Assembly: GCF_000956465.1 (NCBI RefSeq)
Contig: NZ_JYJA01000018.1
Coordinates: 1-55,670, forward strand
Length of the DNA stretch: 55,670 bases
Direction of reading: 5' to 3'
DNA from: Microbacterium trichothecenolyticum
Lineage (GTDB): Bacteria; Actinomycetota; Actinomycetes; Actinomycetales; Microbacteriaceae
The translations under genes and the position numbers were made by a program. A model generated the notes under the pieces. The model saw only the letters and a list, made by a program, of their open reading frames with translations. It was not told where the DNA came from and searched no databases. This document shows positions 34,281 through 42,524 of this stretch, one piece after another; positions within the stretch are counted from its first letter, which is position 1; each line of letters begins with the position of its first letter.

Positions 34281-34383
34281 GGTCGTGTCCTTTCGTCAGT
34301 GGAACCGTTGCATCCCTACAGCGAACGGACAAGACCGATTTCGACACGACCGACCGAGATTCTTCTCGGCTGGTCCGCGGGCG

Positions 34384-35679
34384 TCAGAAGAGCGTGACGG
34401 GGTTGAAGAGGTCGGCGAGGATGAGGATGCCGCCCATCACGAGCAGCGCCACGAACACGGCGAACGTGAGCGGCACGAGCTTGGTCGCATCCACCGGCTT
34501 GGGCGGCGGACGCCGGAAGAGCTTGGCCCACAGCCGCTTGATGCCCTCCCAGAGGGCCACCGCGATGTGGCCGCCGTCCAGCGGCAGCAGCGGGATGAGG
34601 TTGAACACGAACAGGGCGATGTTCAGCGACGCGAGCAGCGACAGGAATCCCGCGACGCGGTTGAGCACGGGCGAGTCCGCGGCGGCGACCTCACCGGAGA
34701 GCCGGCTCGCGCCGACGATGCTCAGCGGCCCGTTCGGATCGCGCGGCTGCCCCGTGACGAGGTCGACGCCGGTCTGCCACACCTTCGCAGGCAGCTGCCA
34801 GATGATGCCCGCGACCGCGCCGACGTTCTGGACAGCCATCTGCGGCCCTGCCCAGATCGGCTGCTGCACGTACTCCACGCTGGGGCCGATGCCCACAAAC
34901 CCGACCTCCTGGGTGGTGGTCGTGCCGTCGGCCGCCGTCACCTCGGTCTGGATCGTCGCCGGCGTGACCTGCAGCGTCTGCTCGCTGCCGTCGCGTTCGA
35001 CGACGAAGGTCAGCTGCTCGCCGGGCGAGGAGCGGATGATGGCGGATGCCGCGGCGAAGTCGGCGACCGGCTCCCCGTCGATCGACACGATGACGTCACC
35101 GGGCTGGATGCCGGCGGCCTCGGCCGGAGCCGCGGGAGACGCGTCGGTGCACTCGGTCGAGCTCGTCGTGGGGACGCACTCCGACAGGCGGGCGACCTCC
35201 GTCGTCGCGGTCTGGACACCGATTCCGGTGAGCAGGATCGAGAACAGCACGATGGCGAAGAAGAAGTTCATCAGCGGGCCGCCGAGCATCACGACGATGC
35301 GCTTGTGGATCGGCAGGCGATAGAACACGTGCGTGTCGTCATCGCCGTGCAGCGTCTCGTCGTTCGCGTCCCGGGCGTCCTGGACCATCGTCGCGAAGAA
35401 GCCCCCGGCGGCGCGGCCGTCGCGTCTGGCCGCCTGCGGCGACGGCGGGTACATGCCTGCCATCGAGATGTAGCCGCCGAGCGGGATCGCCTTGAACCCG
35501 TACTCGGTGCCGCGCCAGCGCTTCGACCACAGCGTCGGGCCGAACCCGATCATGTACTGGCCGACGCGCACGCCGAACTTCTTGGCCGGCCAGAGGTGGC
35601 CGAGCTCGTGCAGCGCGATCGACACGGCGAGGCCCACGACCATGAGGGCGACACCGATGACGAACGCGAGGATCTCCAC
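34384..35679 (-). CDS. Site-2 protease (M50 family, RseP/Rip1-like)
   Basis: An intramembrane zinc metalloprotease of 431 residues that cuts membrane-spanning regulators after a first cleavage. The zinc motif is ALHELGH with His 24, Glu 25 and His 28 in the first helix; a PDZ-like domain with AGIQPGDVIVSIDGEPV lies at about 190-270; and LLPLDGGHIA near 365 supplies the third zinc ligand. The GTG at 35679 is six bases after TACCGT, which settles the start and suggests a leaderless mRNA. In mycobacteria this gene sits between dxr and ispG; here it is on the same strand but separated from both. Confidence 0.93.
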   Translation of the reverse strand: MEILAFVIGVALMVVGLAVSIALHELGHLWPAKKFGVRVGQYMIGFGPTLWSKRWRGTEYGFKAIPLGGYISMAGMYPPSPQAARRDGRAAGGFFATMVQDARDANDETLHGDDDTHVFYRLPIHKRIVVMLGGPLMNFFFAIVLFSILLTGIGVQTATTEVARLSECVPTTSSTECTDASPAAPAEAAGIQPGDVIVSIDGEPVADFAAASAIIRSSPGEQLTFVVERDGSEQTLQVTPATIQTEVTAADGTTTTQEVGFVGIGPSVEYVQQPIWAGPQMAVQNVGAVAGIIWQLPAKVWQTGVDLVTGQPRDPNGPLSIVGASRLSGEVAAADSPVLNRVAGFLSLLASLNIALFVFNLIPLLPLDGGHIAVALWEGIKRLWAKLFRRPPPKPVDATKLVPLTFAVFVALLVMGGILILADLFNPVTLF

Positions 35680-35685
35680 ACGCTC

Positions 35686-35691
35686 ACGGTA
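35686..35691 (-). promoter_or_regulatory. -10 element of leaderless M50 protease gene
   Basis: TACCGT ends six bases before the GTG at 35679. Confidence 0.55.
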
Positions 35692-35763
35692 CCCGCGCCA
35701 GCCTTTGAGTTGGGTGTGACGACCGCCCACCGTCGGCGGGCGCAGGGCGCCTCGCTGCTCCCG

Positions 35764-35784
35764 TAGGCTCGACGCGAGGAGGAG
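35764..35784 (+). promoter_or_regulatory. Promoter and ribosome-binding site of the YcnI-linked membrane gene
   Basis: TAGGCT at 35764-35769 is followed by GAGGAGGAG at 35776-35784 and the GTG at 35787. Unlike most neighbours, this transcript has a short leader with a strong Shine-Dalgarno. Confidence 0.55.
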
Positions 35785-35786
35785 CC

Positions 35787-36350
35787 GTGACCCCACGCCA
35801 TGTGCGCGCGCTGCGCGGCACCGCTGCCGCGTGGGTCGCGACGGTGGTCGCCGCCACGGCGCACACCCTCAGCGGGGGCGGCGCACCGTCGCCCGCCTTC
35901 GTCGCGGCGGTCGGCATCCTCGCTGCTCCCTTCGCGGTCGCCCTCGTCGGCCGGCGGCTGTCCGCGTGGCGCGTCGGCGCCACGGTGCTCGCGAGCCAGG
36001 GTCTGTTCCACGTCGCCTTCGCCGTGACCGCCGACGCCGATCCCGCGGCGCTGCACGGCCACCACGTGACGCACCTCGGCGGCGACCTGAGCGCCGTCGT
36101 CCTCCCCGACTCCCCCATGCTCGCCGCGCACGTGCTCGCGGCGATCGCGACCGTTGCCGCGCTGTACGGCGGGGAACGGATGCTGCGTGCCCTGGGCCGC
36201 GGCATCCGTTCGCTCTTCTCCCGCGCCCGCGCGATCGCGCCACGGCCGCCGATGCCGCGGTTCGCGCCGGCGCCGGCCGGTCCGGTGGTCGTCGCGGCGC
36301 GGATCGTCCTGTCGGACGTCTCGCGGCGCGGTCCTCCCGTTCTCGTCTGA
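35787..36350 (+). CDS. Membrane protein preceding ycnI, possible copper role
   Basis: The 187 residues have about four hydrophobic helices (residues 10-27, 38-58, 65-82 and 108-130) and a polar C-terminal tail of about 50 residues. The loop HGHHVTHLGGDLSA near 92-105 has several histidines that could bind metal. Family is not certain. It lies directly before a YcnI protein in the same orientation, 134 bases apart, which points to copper handling by association only. The GTG start has a clear Shine-Dalgarno. Confidence 0.75.
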   Translation: MTPRHVRALRGTAAAWVATVVAATAHTLSGGGAPSPAFVAAVGILAAPFAVALVGRRLSAWRVGATVLASQGLFHVAFAVTADADPAALHGHHVTHLGGDLSAVVLPDSPMLAAHVLAAIATVAALYGGERMLRALGRGIRSLFSRARAIAPRPPMPRFAPAPAGPVVVAARIVLSDVSRRGPPVLV

Positions 36351-36484
36351 GCGGCGCCGCGCGCCGCACCGCAGCCGGCCCGCGCCCATGCGCGCGCCGG
36401 AACCCTCCTGCGCGCCCGGCTCCCGCCGGCGCGCCCCGATCGGCGATCCCGCCGACGACTCAGACGAAAGACGACACCACAGCC

Positions 36485-37204
36485 ATGACCGATTCCATCT
36501 CCCGTTCCTCTCGCACCCGCCGCCTCGTGATCGGCGTCACCGCCGGCCTCGCCCTCGCGATCGGCGCACCGCTCGCCGCGTCGGCCCACGTCCATGTGAC
36601 TCCCGAGACGGCGTCCGCGGGCGCGACCGCGACACTCACGTTCTCGTTCTCGCACGGCTGCGACGGCTCCCCCACGACGGCCCTCGCGGTCGACATCCCC
36701 GCAGGCGTCGGCAACGCCACTCCCGTCGTGCAGGGCGGCTGGACCATCACGCGCGAGCTCGGCGCCGACGGCGTGCCGACGCGCGTCGTGTACACCGCCG
36801 ACACCCCGGTCGAGGACGGCCTGAAGGCCGCCGTCTCGATGGACGTGCTCTTCGCCGAGGGCACGGCCGACTCGACCCTCGCGTTCCCGGTGACACAGAC
36901 CTGCGCCGAGGGCGAGACGGCGTGGACCCAGATCGCCGAGGACGGCGAGGACCCGCACGACCTCGACGCGCCCGCGCCGCTGGTCGCGGTCGGCGCCGTC
37001 GCGGACGACGCGGACGCCGGACATGGTGACGCCGAGGACGCCGGCCATGCGTCGGATGATTCAGCCGCGGCCGCTGCGGATGCCGGGGACGCGGCATCCG
37101 TCCCCTCCGCCGACCCGGTCGCGCGCTGGCTGGCGGCCGGCGGACTCGCCGCGGGGATCGCGGCGCTCGTGGTCGTGCTGGTGCGCGGACGCCGCAGGGC
37201 CTGA
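36485..37204 (+). CDS. YcnI family exported copper-binding protein
   Basis: A 239-residue exported protein. Signal peptide: positive start, hydrophobic core 14-30, and cleavage expected after ASA at residue 34, leaving His 35 as the mature first residue (HVHVTPETASAG), which is the copper-binding histidine of YcnI. A strand-rich domain follows with VVQGGWTITREL, whose Trp is also conserved, then a His/Asp-rich spacer and a C-terminal anchor helix at about 213-233. It should act on the outer face of the membrane. The ATG at 36485 has only a weak GAAAG upstream. It follows a membrane protein gene likely to act with it. Confidence 0.9.
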   Translation: MTDSISRSSRTRRLVIGVTAGLALAIGAPLAASAHVHVTPETASAGATATLTFSFSHGCDGSPTTALAVDIPAGVGNATPVVQGGWTITRELGADGVPTRVVYTADTPVEDGLKAAVSMDVLFAEGTADSTLAFPVTQTCAEGETAWTQIAEDGEDPHDLDAPAPLVAVGAVADDADAGHGDAEDAGHASDDSAAAAADAGDAASVPSADPVARWLAAGGLAAGIAALVVVLVRGRRRA

Positions 37205-37281
37205 CGCGAACCGCCGCCGGTCGTCGGGCGAGCGCACCACCCGCCGCTCGACGACCGGCCCCATGCGAAGATGGATGCGCC

Positions 37282-38946
37282 ATGCCGACCGACGCGCCTT
37301 CGAACCTGCCCCCGGTACTCCGTCCCGACGCGCCGCCGACACACTCGCTCGCAGACCTCGCGGCACGCTTCGCCGTCGACGTCCGCGGTGACGTCGCCGA
37401 CGCCACACTGACGGGCCTCACCCTCGCGACCGCCGACCTCCGCCCCGGCGACGTGTTCGTCGCCGTGCAGGGCGTCAACCGCCACGGTGCCGAGTTCTCC
37501 GCCACGGCCGCCGAGAAGGGTGCTGTCGCGGTGGTGACGGATGCTGCCGGCGCCGACGCCGCGGCAGCGAGCGGGCTGCCCGTGGTGCTGGTCGAGAATC
37601 CGCGCGCGGTACTGGGCGAGCTGTCGGCCTGGGTCTACAGCACGGGCCGCGACGACGACCTCCCCACGCTGTTCGGCACGACCGGGACCAATGGCAAGAC
37701 GAGCGTCTCGCACCTGCTGGAGGGCATCCTCGGGCAGCTCGGCGTGACGACCGGCCTCTCCTCGACCGCCGAGCGCCACATCGCCGGGCAGGTCATCGTG
37801 TCGCGGCTGACGACCCCCGAGGCGTACGAGATGCACGCCCTCCTCGCCCTCATGCGCGAGCGCGGCGTCGAGGCCGTCGCCGTCGAGGTGAGCGCGCAGG
37901 CGCTCAGCCGCCGCCGCGTCGACGGCATCGTGTTCGACGTCGCCGGCTTCACGAACCTCACCCACGACCACCTCGACGACTACGCCGACATGCGCGAGTA
38001 CTTCGAGGCGAAGCTGCCGCTGTTCCGCACGGACCGTGCCCGCCGCGCGGTCGTGTGCGTCGATTCCGAGCCCGGTGCCGAGGTGGTCGCACGCAGCGAG
38101 GTGCCGACGGTCACCGTGGGCACGCCCGCCCTCGCGTCGGATCCGGATGCCGCGGCCGCCGCCGACTGGGTGGTCGAGATCCTCGACGAGCGCCAGGTCG
38201 GCACCGAGTTCCGCCTCACCGCCCGCGACGGGCGCACGCTGACCACGCTCGTCCCCGTGATCGGCCGCCACATGGCCGCCAACGCCGGGCTCGCGATCGT
38301 GATGATCCACGAGGGCGGGTACACCTGGGAGCGCCTGGTCGAGGCCCTCGACGGCGGCCGGATCGAGGCGTACCTGCCGGGTCGCACCGAGCTCGTCTCG
38401 GGCGAGACCGGCCCCGCCGTGTACGTCGACTTCGGCCACTCCCCCGACGCCTTCGAGAAGACGCTCTCGGCGGTGCGCCGCGTCACGCCGGGCAAGGTCG
38501 TCATGCTGTTCGGCGCCGACGGCGACCGCGACGCCACGAAGCGCCACGACATGGGCCGCACCGGAGTCGAGGGCAGCGACATCCTCGTCATCACCGACCA
38601 CCACCCCCGTCATGAGGACCCGGACTCGATCCGCGCGACCCTCGTCGAGGGCGCGCGTCGCGCGCAGCCGGATGCCGAGATCTACGAGTTCTCGCCGCCC
38701 GAGCGCGCGATCATCGAGGCCGTCGCACTCGTCGGCGACGGCGACGCGATCCTCTGGGCCGGTCCCGGTCACCAGGACTACCGCGACATCCGCGGCGTCC
38801 GCACGCCCTACTCGGCGCGCGAGCTCGCCCGCCGCGCGCTGCGCGAGGCCGGCTGGCCCGTGCCCGAGCCGCACTGGCCGGTGCCGTACCCGGAGCACGA
38901 GACCCCGGCATCCGACCCCCTGCGTCCGGTCCATCCCGAATCCTGA
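37282..38946 (+). CDS. MurE-family UDP-MurNAc tripeptide ligase
   Basis: The 554 residues have the Mur ligase layout: UDP-sugar domain, central ATPase with FGTTGTNGKTS at about 131-141, the lysine to be carbamylated in YFEAKLPLFR, and a C-terminal domain. Family motif VDFGHSPDAFEKTL is present. The amino-acid specificity loop reads DHHPR at residues 439-443 where MurE enzymes for meso-diaminopimelate have DNPR. It lies outside the dcw cell-wall cluster, next to dxr. It may be the main MurE or a second copy for another residue. ATG at 37282. Confidence 0.86.
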   Translation: MPTDAPSNLPPVLRPDAPPTHSLADLAARFAVDVRGDVADATLTGLTLATADLRPGDVFVAVQGVNRHGAEFSATAAEKGAVAVVTDAAGADAAAASGLPVVLVENPRAVLGELSAWVYSTGRDDDLPTLFGTTGTNGKTSVSHLLEGILGQLGVTTGLSSTAERHIAGQVIVSRLTTPEAYEMHALLALMRERGVEAVAVEVSAQALSRRRVDGIVFDVAGFTNLTHDHLDDYADMREYFEAKLPLFRTDRARRAVVCVDSEPGAEVVARSEVPTVTVGTPALASDPDAAAAADWVVEILDERQVGTEFRLTARDGRTLTTLVPVIGRHMAANAGLAIVMIHEGGYTWERLVEALDGGRIEAYLPGRTELVSGETGPAVYVDFGHSPDAFEKTLSAVRRVTPGKVVMLFGADGDRDATKRHDMGRTGVEGSDILVITDHHPRHEDPDSIRATLVEGARRAQPDAEIYEFSPPERAIIEAVALVGDGDAILWAGPGHQDYRDIRGVRTPYSARELARRALREAGWPVPEPHWPVPYPEHETPASDPLRPVHPES

Positions 38947-38971
38947 GCCCCTCGCTGCGGGGCCCAGGGAC

Positions 38972-40057
38972 TCAGGATGCCGCGGCGATGACCTTGTCGG
39001 CTTTGCGGCGTGCCCAGTGCTCGGCGTCGGCGAGAGCGTCCCGGGTGAGGGCGTCAGGGGCGTCGTGCTTGTCGACCACGCGCTCGATCACGTCGATGAT
39101 GCCGAGGAAGCTCAGGCGTCCTTCGTGGAACGCGTCGACGGCCTGCTCGTTGGCGGCGTTGAACACGGCGGGATAGGTGCCGCCGGCACGCCCGACCTGC
39201 TTCGCCAGGTGCACGGCGGGGAACGCGGCGTGGTCGAGCGGCTCGAAGGTCCACGACGTCGCAGTGGTCCAGTCCAGCGGCCGGCCGACGCCCGCGACGC
39301 GGTTGGGCCAGTCGAGCCCGAGCGAGATCGGCAGGCGCATGTCGGGGGGCGAGGCCTGCGCGATCGTCGAGCCGTCGACGAACTCGACCATCGAGTGCAC
39401 GATCGACTGCGGATGCACGACGACGTCGATCTCGGAGTACGGCACGGCGAAGAGAAGGTGCGCCTCGATGACCTCGAGGCCCTTGTTGACGAGGGTCGCC
39501 GAGTTGGTCGTGACGACGCGGCCCATGTCCCACGTCGGGTGCGCGAGGGCCTCGGCCGGAGTCACGTCCTCCAGCGACGCGCGGCTGCGGCCCCGGAACG
39601 GACCCCCGGATGCCGTCAGTACGAGCCGGCGCACTTCGCTGTGCTCCCCCGACCGCAGCGCCTGTGCGATGGCGGAGTGCTCGGAGTCGACCGGCACGAT
39701 CTGCCCGGGGCGTGCGACCGCCGTGACGAGGTCGCCACCCACGATGAGCGATTCCTTGTTCGCGAGGGCGAGCGTGCGACCCGTCTCGAGCGCGGCGAGG
39801 GTCGGACCGAGGCCGACGGAGCCGGTGATGCCGTTGAGCACGACATCGGCGTCGACATCGCGCACGAGCTGCTCGGCCTCGACGGCCCCGAGCGCGGTGC
39901 TGTCGACGCCGAACTCGGTCGCCTGCGCCTCGAGCGTGTCGCGGTCGGATCCCGCAGCGAGACCCACCACCTCGAACCGCCGCGGGTTGGCCCGCACGAC
40001 GTCGAGCGCCTGCGTGCCGATGGAGCCGGTCGAGCCGAGGATGATGACGCGCCGCAT
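38972..40057 (-). CDS. dxr: 1-deoxy-D-xylulose-5-phosphate reductoisomerase
   Basis: Dxr commits carbon to the MEP isoprenoid route by making MEP from DXP with NADPH. The 361-residue protein opens with the dinucleotide fold [15 protein letters not shown], contains [11 protein letters not shown] and the metal-binding and substrate loop [13 protein letters not shown], and ends in the helical domain. Length is a little short of the E. coli enzyme but complete. The ATG at 40057 follows TAGGCT by six bases. Its stop lies inside an imperfect hairpin shared with the convergent MurE gene. Confidence 0.96.
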   Translation of the reverse strand: MRRVIILGSTGSIGTQALDVVRANPRRFEVVGLAAGSDRDTLEAQATEFGVDSTALGAVEAEQLVRDVDADVVLNGITGSVGLGPTLAALETGRTLALANKESLIVGGDLVTAVARPGQIVPVDSEHSAIAQALRSGEHSEVRRLVLTASGGPFRGRSRASLEDVTPAEALAHPTWDMGRVVTTNSATLVNKGLEVIEAHLLFAVPYSEIDVVVHPQSIVHSMVEFVDGSTIAQASPPDMRLPISLGLDWPNRVAGVGRPLDWTTATSWTFEPLDHAAFPAVHLAKQVGRAGGTYPAVFNAANEQAVDAFHEGRLSFLGIIDVIERVVDKHDAPDALTRDALADAEHWARRKADKVIAAAS

Positions 40058-40063
40058 CCGGCC

Positions 40064-40069
40064 AGCCTA
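40064..40069 (-). promoter_or_regulatory. -10 element of leaderless dxr
   Basis: TAGGCT ends six bases before the ATG at 40057. Confidence 0.55.
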
Positions 40070-40097
40070 TCGCCGGGCCGGATGCGGCCGCCCCGGG

Positions 40098-41063
40098 TTA
40101 CTGCTGGGCGGCGGCGCGCTGCACGCCGAGGATGTCGACGACGAAGATGAGGGGCGAGTTGGCAGGGATCGATCCCTGCGCGGTGTCGCCATACCCCTCC
40201 GACGCCGGAATCACCGCGATCACCTGCGAGCCGACGGTCTGGCCCTCGAGCGCCTTCTGGAAACCCTGCACGACGCCGGTGGTCTGGAACTGGGCGGGCG
40301 CGCCGCGCTGCCAGCTGGAGTCGAAGACCGTGCCGTCGGGGAGGATTCCGGTGTACTGCACGAAGACGTTGTCGCCCGACTCGACCGTCGCGCCGTCGCC
40401 CTTCTTGAGGACCGCGATCTGCGTGGTGTCAGGGGCGGCGAAGTCGTCGGCGACAGTGATCGTCGGCTCGCCGTTCTCGGCGAGCTCGACCTCGGGCATG
40501 CCCGCGACGGGGTCCTGGTCCTCACCTGTGGCAGCAGTCGGCAGCTCATCGACGGACTGCGCGACCACGACGACGTTGGAAGCGCCGTCACCGAGCATCG
40601 AGCCGGGGATGGTGAACGCGGTGGAGGAGCCGAGCGGCGTGCACAGCACGGCGCTTCCCACGATGCTGCTGGCGTCGACGATCAGTGGGACGAGGCCGCT
40701 GTCGTCCGCGGACGTCGTCGCCGAGTCCAGCTGGACCTCCCCGGTGGCGGGATCGATGATCTGGTACTGACCGGAGACGAGTTGCCCGACCGCGAGGTCG
40801 TCGCCGTCGCCCGCCGTCGCCACGGTGCGCTGAAGGTCGGCGAACTCCAGATCCGTGGGCACATCGGCGGTGAGCTCGGGAGCCGTGCCCGAGACGGTGA
40901 CCGCGTCGGAGTCGGCACCCTCCTGCGGGTCGAGACCGCACTCCGACGAAGCGGTCGACGTCGGCGTCGGAGTGGCGTTCGGATCGGCCGACCCGGTGCA
41001 CCCGGCGAGCAGAAGAGTCGCCGCGGCGACGACGGACAGGGCGGCGAACGGGCGAATGCGCAC
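40098..41063 (-). CDS. FKBP-type peptidyl-prolyl isomerase lipoprotein
   Basis: A 321-residue surface protein. Residues 1-22 form a lipoprotein signal ending LLLAGC (Cys 22 lipidated), followed by a Thr/Pro-rich linker. The C-terminal FKBP domain (about 215-318) has VFVQYTGILPDGTVFDSSW and IPASEGYGDTAQGSIPANS, the classic FKBP active-site pieces. The middle part (about 50-210) is a weakly related region that may be a second, degenerate FKBP domain. It should help fold exported proteins. The GTG at 41063 has GAGG upstream; a frame to 41099 is open, but the GTG start leaves a normal signal. Confidence 0.9.
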   Translation of the reverse strand: MRIRPFAALSVVAAATLLLAGCTGSADPNATPTPTSTASSECGLDPQEGADSDAVTVSGTAPELTADVPTDLEFADLQRTVATAGDGDDLAVGQLVSGQYQIIDPATGEVQLDSATTSADDSGLVPLIVDASSIVGSAVLCTPLGSSTAFTIPGSMLGDGASNVVVVAQSVDELPTAATGEDQDPVAGMPEVELAENGEPTITVADDFAAPDTTQIAVLKKGDGATVESGDNVFVQYTGILPDGTVFDSSWQRGAPAQFQTTGVVQGFQKALEGQTVGSQVIAVIPASEGYGDTAQGSIPANSPLIFVVDILGVQRAAAQQ

Positions 41064-41164
41064 GGAACAACCTCGAGTCAGGGGAAGGGAAGCCTCCATC
41101 CTTTCGCATCTTTCCTCTGTTCGCGCTGGGAAACGGCATGCCGATACCGGAATGCAATCGGGAG

Positions 41165-41170
41165 TACCCT
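41165..41170 (+). promoter_or_regulatory. -10 element of leaderless plsC-like gene
   Basis: TACCCT ends six bases before the GTG at 41177. Confidence 0.5.
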
Positions 41171-41176
41171 CTACGG

Positions 41177-41965
41177 GTGACTTCCGACCTCGTGCCCGGC
41201 GCCGAAGACACCGCCGACGAGACGGCGGAAGAGCCCGAATCCCCCGCCGCTCCGGCGCGCCGCATGGGCTTCACGTACGCGCTGGGGCGCAGCATCCTGA
41301 CTCCCCTGGCCCGGATCGTGTACCGCCCCCGCATCGAGGGCAAAGCCAACGTTCCCAAGTCCGGCCCGGTGATCTTCGCGAGCAACCATCTGTCTTTCAT
41401 CGACTCGATCGCGATCCCGGTCGCAGCGCCGCGTCCGGTGCACTTCCTGGCGAAGTCGAGCTACTTCGACAAGCCGGCGTCGCGATGGTTCTTCACGTCG
41501 ATCGGTGCGATCCCCGTGCAACGCGGCGCCGGACAGGCCGCGCTCGACGCGCTCGAACAGCAGCGCGCCCTTCTCGACGACGGCAAGGCCGTCGCCCTCT
41601 ACCCGGAGGGCACGCGCTCGCTCGACGGCCGCCTCTACAAGGGTCGCACCGGTGTCGCCTTCCTCGCGCTGCAGGCGGGGGCGCGCGTCGTGCCGGTCGG
41701 CCTCATCGGCACCGACAAGGTGATGCCGGTCGGGGCGAAGAAGCCGTCGTTCCAGCACCGCATCACGGTCAAGTTCGGCGAGCCGCTCGACCTCGCCCAC
41801 CATGGCCCGGCCTCCTCGGGCAAGGCACGCCGTCTCGCCACCGACGAGATCATGGCCGCGATCCACGCACTCTCGGGCCAGGAGCTCGCGAACGCCTACA
41901 ACGAGGTCCCCGCGCACAACACGATCGACCGCATCAAGCAGGTCCTCCCCCACGAGCGCCGCTGA
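41177..41965 (+). CDS. 1-acyl-sn-glycerol-3-phosphate acyltransferase (PlsC family)
   Basis: The 262-residue enzyme transfers an acyl chain to lysophosphatidate (or a related lipid) at the inner membrane face. It has the catalytic NHLSFID (His 71, Asp 76), the glycerol-phosphate motif PEGTRS near residues 143-148, and the surrounding family segments. The N-terminus is acidic and disordered for about 28 residues. The GTG at 41177 has TACCCT six bases upstream; the frame opens earlier at 41138. Substrate position is inferred from family only. Confidence 0.87.
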   Translation: MTSDLVPGAEDTADETAEEPESPAAPARRMGFTYALGRSILTPLARIVYRPRIEGKANVPKSGPVIFASNHLSFIDSIAIPVAAPRPVHFLAKSSYFDKPASRWFFTSIGAIPVQRGAGQAALDALEQQRALLDDGKAVALYPEGTRSLDGRLYKGRTGVAFLALQAGARVVPVGLIGTDKVMPVGAKKPSFQHRITVKFGEPLDLAHHGPASSGKARRLATDEIMAAIHALSGQELANAYNEVPAHNTIDRIKQVLPHERR

Positions 41966-41989
41966 CGGCGTCTCGACCCGCAGGCTCGC

Positions 41990-42472
41990 TCAGCGACCGG
42001 GTGAAGCGACCAGGATCGTGGGCTCGTGGCGCACCGGGAAGTTCACCGAGTTCGCGATGAAGCACCACTGGTTCGCCTGCGCGTGCGCGGCGGTCGCGGC
42101 ATCCGTCATCGACGCGTCCGCGACGGTCACGCGCGGCCGCAGCACGACCTCCCGGAAGGCGCCCCCGCCGCGTCCGTCCTCCACCATGAGACCCGATGCC
42201 TCGTCCTCGTAGCCGACGACCACCACCCCTGCCTGCACGCACGCGTGGAGATATGACAGCAGGTGGCATTCGCTGAGCGACGCCAGCAGCATGTCCTCGG
42301 GGTTCCAGCGCGACGGGTCACCCCGGAAGGGCTTGTCGGAGGAGGCGAGCAGCGCCGGCTTGCCGTCGATCTCGATGGTCGTCGCCCGGTCGTAGGCCCG
42401 GTAGCCCGACGTGCCGGTGCCGCGATCACCGGTCCACGTCGTCCGGACGGAGTATCGATGCTCGCCCCACAT
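41990..42472 (-). CDS. OsmC family protein
   Basis: The 160-residue protein has the OsmC fold with NPEDMLLASLSECHLLSYLH at about 58-77, where a cysteine near residue 70 is the first of the usual peroxidatic pair, and a second cysteine in ANQWCFIAN. Members reduce organic peroxides, so an oxidative-stress role is likely. I choose the ATG at 42472 (a GTG at 42478 is also in frame): CAGACT lies six bases before it. Confidence 0.87.
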   Translation of the reverse strand: MWGEHRYSVRTTWTGDRGTGTSGYRAYDRATTIEIDGKPALLASSDKPFRGDPSRWNPEDMLLASLSECHLLSYLHACVQAGVVVVGYEDEASGLMVEDGRGGGAFREVVLRPRVTVADASMTDAATAAHAQANQWCFIANSVNFPVRHEPTILVASPGR

Positions 42473-42478
42473 GAGCAC

Positions 42479-42518
42479 AGTCTGTCATGCGGGCGCAGGG
42501 CCCCTCCGGCGGTAGGCT
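42479..42518. promoter_or_regulatory. Divergent leaderless promoters, OsmC and asparaginase genes
   Basis: CAGACT on the minus strand (42479-42484) is six bases before the ATG at 42472. TAGGCT on the plus strand (42513-42518) is six bases before the GTG at 42525. The gap is 52 bases. Confidence 0.5.
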
Positions 42519-42524
42519 GTCGGG

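Noticed and set aside
38941..38977. Imperfect hairpin at the murE-dxr junction considered as a strong terminator
   Set aside because: The TCCTGAG/CTCAGGA and CCCC/GGGG arms pair only with interior gaps, and the element overlaps the dxr stop codon. It may terminate weakly but is not listed as a feature.
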